A model generated the notes under the pieces. The model saw only the letters and a program-made list of their open reading frames with translations, was not told where the DNA came from and made no database searches. A program made the position numbers and the translations under genes. A DNA stretch of 64,000 nucleotides from OMIW01 sp044235645 (GTDB taxonomy: Bacteria > Bdellovibrionota_C > UBA2361 > OMIW01): NCBI GenBank assembly GCA_044235645.1, contig JBIIHQ010000001.1, positions 124,001 to 188,000 of the forward strand, read 5' to 3'. Below, piece after piece: positions 58,240 to 64,000 of this stretch (position 1 is its first letter; each line of letters opens with the position of its first letter).

Positions 58240-59721
58240 ATGTCTGCGGTCGTTCAGGCTGAAGCTTTCTTTTCGCTTGAAGGTAGTTCTTCTCTATTTT
58301 CAGTTTCTTCAGGCGGCAGTGTGCACGTTATCGGAGTCGCCGGAGTGGCGATGGCCCAGCTGGCTATCGAGCTGTCACGCCGTGGATTTAAAGTATCGGG
58401 CAGCGATCAGAGTTTTTATGAGCCCACTGGAACATTATTGAGGTCATCAACGGTGGTTTTGCACGAGGGATATCGTGGTTCAAACATACCGTTACAGTGC
58501 GACCTTGTTATAATCGGGAATGCGATTTCCGCATCTAACGAAGAGGTGCAGGAGGTAAAACATCGAAGATTACCTTTTTCATTGTTTCCGAGGGTGCTTT
58601 TTGAAACAGTCATTAAGGGTCATCATTCTCTCGTAGTTTCTGGTACCCATGGAAAGTCAACATCCTCAGCTTTAGCGGCCTACGTTCTTTCAGCGGCAGG
58701 AATGGATCCGAGTTTTTTCATAGGTGGGAGGGTTCAACAATTACCCGCCAGTTTGCATCGGGGAGAGGGCATATTTTCCGTGGTTGAGGGAGATGAGTAC
58801 GATAGTGCATTTTTCGCGAAAGTTGCGAAGTTTCATTTTTATCGGCCTGATGTACTACTGATTACCTCCCTTGAGTACGATCATGCTGATATATATCCGG
58901 ATGAATGGGCGATTGAGCGTGAGTTCGAAAAGCTACTCGATTCGATGGGTGAGGGAGGGATAGTAGTCATTTGTTCGGAAGGCCAAGGGATCCTTGGTCG
59001 GATTCGTGAAAAGTATGCTCGGTCACGTCGACTGCGCCTTGTGACATACGGGTCAAATCAAGGGGATGATTATCGCATAAATCGAACGCTTCGAAGTGAT
59101 TTCGGGCAGGACGTTTCGATAACTTTCGGGGAGACACGTTATTCGTTTTCATTGAGATTGAGCGGAGCATATAATGCCCTTAATGCGGGTGGGGTCTTCG
59201 CACTACTATCCGAGGGGGGGGCGCCAGTAGAGCAGCTTCTGCCACACTTCGAAAAGTTTGAAGGGGTAGCTCGGCGTCAGGAGGTTGTCATTGATTCACC
59301 GACGGTGAGAATAGTAGAGGATTTTGCTCATCACCCGACAGCAGTTCAAGCGACGCTTGCAGGATTACGGGAGCACTATTCGAGTCGGAGAATTGTGGTG
59401 CTTTTTGAACCCCGCTCGAATACAAGCCGACGAGCTATCTTTCAAGAAGCTTACGCGACGGCATTTGATTCTGTTGACGCAGTGATACTCTGCAGGGTAA
59501 CTAAAAGAGCGATTGATGAAGGGGTCGACCTACTAGATACTGAGCGACTGGTTGCAGAAATCAGGAAGAGGGGTACGAACGCAATCTTGGGTAATGATCC
59601 TGCCGATGTATTAAACTTGTATCTTGATCAGCACCAGATGGGAGATGTAGTCGTGGTAATGTCGAATGGGGGATTCGGCGGTATTATCGGCCTTTTACGG
59701 GATCGGTTTGGGAGTAGGTGA
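58240..59721 (+). CDS. mpl: UDP-N-acetylmuramate:tripeptide ligase Mpl
   Basis: This is a Mur-ligase of about 493 residues. ATG 58240 has GGAG nine bases upstream (TTG 58225 is in frame). It ligates recycled L-Ala-gamma-D-Glu-meso-DAP to UDP-MurNAc. Motifs: HVIGVAGVAMAQLA (Rossmann), GTHGKSTSSAL (ATP loop), VVEGDEYDSAFFAKVAKF, ITSLEYDHADIYP, and VEDFAHHPTAVQATL leading to FEPRSNTSRRAIF. The EGDEYDSAFF and SLEYDHADIY forms separate Mpl from MurC (which has EADESDxSF). A run of eight G lies at 59214-59221. It overlaps the next gene by one base (TGATG). Confidence 0.92.
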   Translation: MSAVVQAEAFFSLEGSSSLFSVSSGGSVHVIGVAGVAMAQLAIELSRRGFKVSGSDQSFYEPTGTLLRSSTVVLHEGYRGSNIPLQCDLVIIGNAISASNEEVQEVKHRRLPFSLFPRVLFETVIKGHHSLVVSGTHGKSTSSALAAYVLSAAGMDPSFFIGGRVQQLPASLHRGEGIFSVVEGDEYDSAFFAKVAKFHFYRPDVLLITSLEYDHADIYPDEWAIEREFEKLLDSMGEGGIVVICSEGQGILGRIREKYARSRRLRLVTYGSNQGDDYRINRTLRSDFGQDVSITFGETRYSFSLRLSGAYNALNAGGVFALLSEGGAPVEQLLPHFEKFEGVARRQEVVIDSPTVRIVEDFAHHPTAVQATLAGLREHYSSRRIVVLFEPRSNTSRRAIFQEAYATAFDSVDAVILCRVTKRAIDEGVDLLDTERLVAEIRKRGTNAILGNDPADVLNLYLDQHQMGDVVVVMSNGGFGGIIGLLRDRFGSR

Positions 59722-60335
59722 TGGGTGTCGTTTCAGGAAATGAGGGATTGAGGGAAGGTGAGGGATGTCAAGGATTCCGGGAGGGCAGTCCTCAATTTTT
59801 TCAGGCGACTAGCTTTAATCCAGAACTGAGAAGAAGGATTGTAAAAGATGACTTCTCCGGAGAGTGTCCGTTCGCTTATCACCTTGGCCTTGGCAATCTT
59901 GAGTGTATCGAGGTTCAACAGGTTGGTGATGAGTTCTTCTTCCTTTTTTGGGGCGATGAGGGAACCCTTCTGAGAGACAGGAAGTTGAGTGCGCGCGAAG
60001 TGGAGTCCCTATCCGATGCATATGCTCATCTTGATGGTTATTTTCGTGCTATTGACTGTGCATTGGAATTATCAGAAAAGGTCCACGAGCATGGACGCTG
60101 TGATGCCAAAGCACTTGCAGATTCTTTGCGCTTTATATTAAAGACTCATGATGAGCATTTGAGATCACTCCCGATTTCTCGCGAGATGGCCCTCGACCAA
60201 AGAGGATTGCTTTTAAACCGTTTAATCGATGGAGTGGAGGATATCTTTGAAATGTCCTTTATTGGTGAGGCTCTTGCGCGGAGCTTGAGGCAGGCTCTAC
60301 CAGCTTCCCAAGCTAGAAAAAAGGGGGAATTATGA
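59721..60335 (+). CDS. hypothetical protein
   Basis: This protein of about 204 residues starts at ATG 59721, one base into the mpl stop codon, with GGAG six bases upstream; it is therefore likely to be co-translated with mpl. No signal peptide or membrane helix is seen. The C-terminal half is helical with Leu, Glu and Arg heptads (KALADSLRFILKTHDEHL, RLIDGVEDIFEM). The middle has CPFAYHLGLGNLECIEV. I do not recognise a family. Confidence 0.5.
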   Translation: MGVVSGNEGLREGEGCQGFREGSPQFFQATSFNPELRRRIVKDDFSGECPFAYHLGLGNLECIEVQQVGDEFFFLFWGDEGTLLRDRKLSAREVESLSDAYAHLDGYFRAIDCALELSEKVHEHGRCDAKALADSLRFILKTHDEHLRSLPISREMALDQRGLLLNRLIDGVEDIFEMSFIGEALARSLRQALPASQARKKGEL

Positions 60336-60471
60336 TTTCCAGCCATATCCGAGGCTGAATCAGGCTGTGTTTGTTGGATCAAGAACAATCACCCTCTCGG
60401 CTTTTAATTGAGGTTATTGCGGCAGGGAAGAGAGCAAGCTTTGGCGCCGTCGTTCAGATTATGAGGATTAA

Positions 60472-62688
60472 TCACAATAAATCAAAAGGATCAACATCCC
60501 AACTGACTCGTGTTCCTTTAATGTTGTGCAAGGTTTTTCGGATCACGGAAATCACTCGGTGTATATCACTTCGTTTTGGGGCTTTTATCAGGCAATGATA
60601 TCTCCAACGGTTACGAATCCTCTCGAAAGGAGCCGGAGAGGGACCAAGAAGTTGAATCGGAAGATGCTCAATATGGGCATATTCTTGAATGATCTTGGCT
60701 AGCCGAGAGATTGATTCCGATGCCTGTTTTTTATCGAGGCCGGATACGAGGATTCTTGCCAGATGCGAAAAGGGGGGGTAGAGCAACTCCTTTCGATTAC
60801 GAAGTTCTTGAGCGGCAAACCTGAAGAAGTCTCTGTCCCCAGCTCCCTTGATACTGGGATGTTGTGGCTGGTGAGTTTGAATTATCACTTTACCGGCGAT
60901 ATCTGCTCGACCCGCTCGACCTGCTACCTGGGTCAATATCTGAAAGACTCGCTCCGATGCACGAAAGTCCGGAACATGAAGGCCGACATCCCCATCAATA
61001 ACTCCGACCAAGGTAACATTCGGCAGATCGTGCCCCTTGGCGATCATTTGGGTCCCGACCAGCACGTTGATCTCCCCTGATCGCAGCCTATCGAGGACTG
61101 CCCGGAGGGAGATCTCTGAATCAATGGTGTCCCGATCGAGTCGCTCAATTCGAGCATCGGGGAGAATGGAGCTTAGCTCCTCAAATACGCGCTCTGTGCC
61201 GCTGCCGCAGTGTTTGAGAGGAGATGGGAGGCTGGGAGCACTGGTGATACATTTGGGACACTCGACGGGGGCATCAACTGAGTAGCCACAAAGATGACAA
61301 AGAAGAGAGTTACTTTTTTTGTGCAGGGTTAAGGTAATTGAGCAGGAAGGGCATGAAAGGGTAGAGCCACATTTTTCGCACTGAAGGTAAGAGCAAAATC
61401 CACGTTTATTGTAGAAGATAAATGCCTGTCCTCCCCTAAATATACAATCTTGGAGAGCTGATATAAGTTCGAGGGAGAGCGAGGGGGAAGCTTTTTGAAT
61501 CGGTGATAGCTGGTTCATATCGACAACAGTTACGGGTGCAATCCCGTGCTTGCTGTGACGTTCTGAGAGGGGGAGGAGTTCGTAACGCTTTCGGTGAACA
61601 TTCGCGATTGATTCAAGAGAGGGTGTCGCGCTGCCGAGCACTACCGGGCAAGAGCTCAGCTGGGCCCTCACTACCGCTAGGTCCCTACCGTGATATCGCA
61701 GGCCCTCGTTTTGCTTGAAGGAGGGATCGTGCTCCTCATCAACAATAATGAGACCCAGTTGACGGATCGGGCAAAATACGGCGGACCTCGCTCCAAGAGC
61801 AACTCGAGCATCTCCCGAGGCAAGTCGCATCCAATGAGCCCATCGTTCGCGCTTATCCAGACCGCTATGAAGGATGGCTATCTCGTGACGGATTCTGCTT
61901 CGAAATCTATCGACCAATTGGGGGGTCAGCGCTATCTCTGGCACGATGATGAGGGCGGACTTCTCAAGCTCAAGAACATGAGATATCGCCTCAATATAAA
62001 CCTCTGTCTTGCCACTTCCGGTGACGCCATGGAGGAGAAAGGGGGAAAAGGAGGATCCCGATGCTGCAGCATTTATCGTATCAACCGCTGCCCTTTGAGC
62101 CGATGAGAGAGTGACGTTTTTCCGTGCCCAGAGGGGTGGCTCTGGTTCTTTCGTCGACTGAGAGATTATCCGGTCGTCAAGCTCGATAATTCCGCGTTTC
62201 TTGAGATTGGTAAGAGTTCCCCTAAAATCCTTTCGATTAAGGAAATGGCTAAGGTCATCGAGGCTTGCCGATCCCCCTGTTGAACAGAGATATGCGATAA
62301 TTTCTGATGCAACTTTTCCAGAACTTGGCGTGGTGAAATTTGGAACAAGAGTGACAAAACGAAGTTGTCTAGGAGGGGCATAGGTCGGCACTGCCGTTTC
62401 AATGACTGCCGACAGGGGGTATCCGTAGTATTCAGCACACCATTCAAAGAGTTTTAGACAATCGGGATGGAACACAGGATGTTCCTCAACGATTTCTGTT
62501 ATCTCTTTTATTGTCCGGTCAAAAGATGAGTTGAACTGCGTCGATACTGAAACCACCCAACCAAGCCGTTGGTTTTTTCCGACGGGCACCCTGATCATTG
62601 CTCCGGGGCGAAGGGGGTGAAAAGTCCTGTAAGTTAGCAGTTGAGGAATTGGGGCAACCGCTACAGTAACAAAAATTGGCTCGGCCAT
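60472..62688 (-). CDS. priA: primosomal replication-restart helicase PriA
   Basis: This is a 738-residue SF2 helicase that reloads the replisome at stalled forks. The N-terminal DNA-binding part recognises 3' ends. Helicase motifs: GVTGSGKTEVYIEA (Walker A), DEEHDPSFKQ (DEEH box), LGSATPSLES, VLVGTQMIAKGHDLPNVTLV and QVAGRAGR (motif VI). Between them lie eight Cys in CEKCGSTLSCPSC and CHLCGYSVDAPVECPKC, the two-zinc site that binds other primosome proteins. The length is typical (about 730). It is convergent with the unknown gene upstream and divergent from pilM. Confidence 0.94.
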   Translation of the reverse strand: MAEPIFVTVAVAPIPQLLTYRTFHPLRPGAMIRVPVGKNQRLGWVVSVSTQFNSSFDRTIKEITEIVEEHPVFHPDCLKLFEWCAEYYGYPLSAVIETAVPTYAPPRQLRFVTLVPNFTTPSSGKVASEIIAYLCSTGGSASLDDLSHFLNRKDFRGTLTNLKKRGIIELDDRIISQSTKEPEPPLWARKNVTLSSAQRAAVDTINAAASGSSFSPFLLHGVTGSGKTEVYIEAISHVLELEKSALIIVPEIALTPQLVDRFRSRIRHEIAILHSGLDKRERWAHWMRLASGDARVALGARSAVFCPIRQLGLIIVDEEHDPSFKQNEGLRYHGRDLAVVRAQLSSCPVVLGSATPSLESIANVHRKRYELLPLSERHSKHGIAPVTVVDMNQLSPIQKASPSLSLELISALQDCIFRGGQAFIFYNKRGFCSYLQCEKCGSTLSCPSCSITLTLHKKSNSLLCHLCGYSVDAPVECPKCITSAPSLPSPLKHCGSGTERVFEELSSILPDARIERLDRDTIDSEISLRAVLDRLRSGEINVLVGTQMIAKGHDLPNVTLVGVIDGDVGLHVPDFRASERVFQILTQVAGRAGRADIAGKVIIQTHQPQHPSIKGAGDRDFFRFAAQELRNRKELLYPPFSHLARILVSGLDKKQASESISRLAKIIQEYAHIEHLPIQLLGPSPAPFERIRNRWRYHCLIKAPKRSDIHRVISVIRKTLHNIKGTRVSWDVDPFDLL

Positions 62689-62870
62689 AAGAAAAAAAAG
62701 GGAGATAAGTTATCCAATATACGAATAATTTCACCAACTAAGGCCGATATTTGAAAAGCACCAAATCTTTTAAAGAAAACAATAGTCAGGGGGGATAGTT
62801 TGGCCGACTCCCCTCATCAAAGTAAAGAAAGGGATATGAGGCTTTTGTTGTTCGGAATGGAAACTGCGGG

Positions 62871-63932
62871 ATGGGACTTCTCAAGCTATCAAGAAAGGAC
62901 GAATCTTTAACGGGGCTCGAGATTTGCTCGCGAGGGCTTCGCATGGTCTGTCTTGAACGCTCGAATCATAAGAGCAGAGTAAAAAACTTTGGGATGCTGA
63001 CCTGGGAAGGGGGAAAGATCTCAGAGAAACTTATGTCCGATCCGAACAGTCTGGGTGAGCTAATTAGAACCACACTCGATGAACAAAATATCAGGATCAA
63101 AAGAGTGGTCTGCGCGCTCCCTGCCCCGAGTGTTTTCGTGAAGCGGATCACGTTACCCAATTGTCCCTGGCACGAGTTAAAACCTCAAGTTGAGCTAGAG
63201 GCGATGAGTCTGCTGCCAGAAGGAGGGCTCGGTGTTCGCATTGACTTTCATCCAATGAGGAAAGTCGAAAAGGATCAAGTTGAGGTGCTCCTTGTAGCAG
63301 CCCGAGAATCGGCCATTAATCTTCTCCATGAGACAGCTGAGGTTGCGGGTCTGGACATGGTAGTGGTTGATGTCGATGTTTTTGCAATCTACAACATTTT
63401 TTTAGAAACGTGGCCGGACCAAATTGTTAAGACCAGTGTTCTCTTGGGGATCGGGGATACATGCTCGGTGGTTGCAGTTCAAAACCGAGGGGGGCTTTCG
63501 TTCGTCGGAGATTGGCCGGTGGGGTTCGACATGGTGGTAGAGATGGTTGCCGATTCTCTCGCAATTTCTGAGGAAAAGGCCCATCAGAATATCATGGATG
63601 ATTCCGATTTTGAGGAAAGTTCTGTGCTTGAGGGGACAGGCACCCTCTGTCAGGAGCTCAATCGTCGTATCAGTCTTCTTGGGGCGATGGCTGACATTGA
63701 CGAACCGATTACTCAGATTGTGTTGTGTGGTGAGGGGGCAGGAATAAGGGGGCTAAGGGCGGAACTTGAGAGGTCTTCCGGAATTCCTGTTACGGTACTA
63801 AATCCTTTGAAGGAAAAAGTGAGTAGCAAGTCTGAGAATATGGCCAATTTTGGAGCCCAGTATGCTCTGGCAGCAGGACTTGCTCTCAGAACGGGTTCGG
63901 ATCGACGGTTAAGAATTCCGGATAGGGCGTGA
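62871..63932 (+). CDS. pilM: type IV pilus inner-membrane assembly protein PilM
   Basis: This is a 353-residue cytoplasmic, actin-like protein. It has the PilM/FtsA-type phosphate-binding pattern at the N-terminus (LTGLEICSRGLRMVCLE), KRVVCALPAPSVFVKRITLP, VLLVAARESAINL, DVDVFAIYNIF, VLLGIGDTCSVVAV and CGEGAGIRGLRAEL leading to VTVLNPL. PilM binds the N-terminus of PilN and nucleates the PilMNOP platform of type IV pili. The next frame begins one base after its stop. Confidence 0.9.
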   Translation: MGLLKLSRKDESLTGLEICSRGLRMVCLERSNHKSRVKNFGMLTWEGGKISEKLMSDPNSLGELIRTTLDEQNIRIKRVVCALPAPSVFVKRITLPNCPWHELKPQVELEAMSLLPEGGLGVRIDFHPMRKVEKDQVEVLLVAARESAINLLHETAEVAGLDMVVVDVDVFAIYNIFLETWPDQIVKTSVLLGIGDTCSVVAVQNRGGLSFVGDWPVGFDMVVEMVADSLAISEEKAHQNIMDDSDFEESSVLEGTGTLCQELNRRISLLGAMADIDEPITQIVLCGEGAGIRGLRAELERSSGIPVTVLNPLKEKVSSKSENMANFGAQYALAAGLALRTGSDRRLRIPDRA

Positions 63933-64000
63933 ATGATCACCGTCAATTTCGCGAACTGTTTCCTTGAAAGGCGACGCTTCATCCGTCGTCTTTCGCTCGT
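63933..64000 (+). CDS. pilN: PilN-like protein, N-terminus (partial)
   Basis: ATG 63933 directly follows the pilM stop and opens a frame to the window edge, encoding about 22 residues beginning MITVNFAN with a following basic stretch RRRFIRR. PilN proteins start with a short MIxxNLLP-like motif that docks in PilM. The position right after pilM is the usual one. The identity rests on context and this short motif. Confidence 0.6.
   Translation, partial: MITVNFANCFLERRRFIRRLSL

Noticed and set aside
58240..59721. MurC (UDP-MurNAc-L-Ala ligase)
   Set aside because: The EGDEYDSAFF and SLEYDHADIY motifs fit Mpl rather than MurC, and no mur/fts cluster is nearby.
60371..60598. 75-codon open frame on the + strand
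   Set aside because: Most of it is antisense to priA; no ribosome site.
1..64000. CRISPR arrays, insertion sequences, tRNA or rRNA genes
   Set aside because: No regularly spaced repeats, transposase motifs, inverted terminal repeats, cloverleaf-like sequence or rRNA-like sequence was found by eye; a computed tRNA/rRNA scan would be decisive.

Overview
The window looks like chromosomal DNA of a Gram-negative (diderm) bacterium of moderate GC content, probably from a lineage formerly grouped with the Deltaproteobacteria or a relative. This is inferred from gene content: multiheme c-type cytochromes, an Mla lipid-transport operon, SURF1, type IV pilus genes, Mpl, PBP1A and a Gld-type ABC cluster. 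GTG and TTG starts are common. I saw no rRNA, tRNA, CRISPR array, insertion sequence or phage genes.

Layout. 65-12048 (+) is a tightly packed electron-transfer operon: a flavoprotein/cyclic-nucleotide-domain/ferredoxin fusion, a five-helix membrane cytochrome with a C-terminal heme c, a membrane-anchored decaheme cytochrome, a double-GlcG lipoprotein, an outer-membrane barrel and a second decaheme cytochrome fused to an LVIVD propeller. It can be read as a quinone or NAD(P)H to periplasm to cell-surface conduit. 12081-17333 holds a secreted FG-GAP protein, a TIM-barrel protein and a UvrD/PcrA helicase. The gap 17334-17691 carries five clustered DnaA boxes beside AT-rich DNA and is a candidate replication origin or DnaA-binding locus. 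17692-23594 (+) holds rlmE, an mlaEFDC operon, and a prepilin peptidase (with no ordinary start codon) overlapping a sigma-54 activator whose receiver domain is degenerate.

23842-26589 is ppc. 27548-36248 is a surface-polysaccharide region: three large glycosyltransferases, two of them sharing an unusual repeat module, plus a Wzt/Wzm-type exporter. 36521-44065 holds a Tiki-like protein, SURF1, a pair of KAS III-like proteins (one catalytically dead, one intact), a coiled-coil protein with an internal duplication, and an O-antigen-ligase-like gene interrupted near its 5' end by a run of 13 G. 44163-46668 carries a membrane-anchored HEAT-like protein, an orphan HPt protein and a lipoprotein.

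47016-51793 (+) is a four-gene Gld-type ABC system (ATPase, permease, GldG-like, DUF4340). 52002-60335 holds PBP1A, a cyclophilin, a VWA membrane protein with a coiled-coil partner, the peptidoglycan-recycling ligase Mpl and an unknown gene. 60472-62688 is priA. The window ends in pilM and the first codons of a pilN-like gene.

The most notable points are the cytochrome conduit with its fusion proteins, the DnaA-box cluster, the G13 tract in the ligase gene, the non-canonical start of the prepilin peptidase, the 88-residue-period repeats in a glycosyltransferase, and the dead/active KAS III pair.
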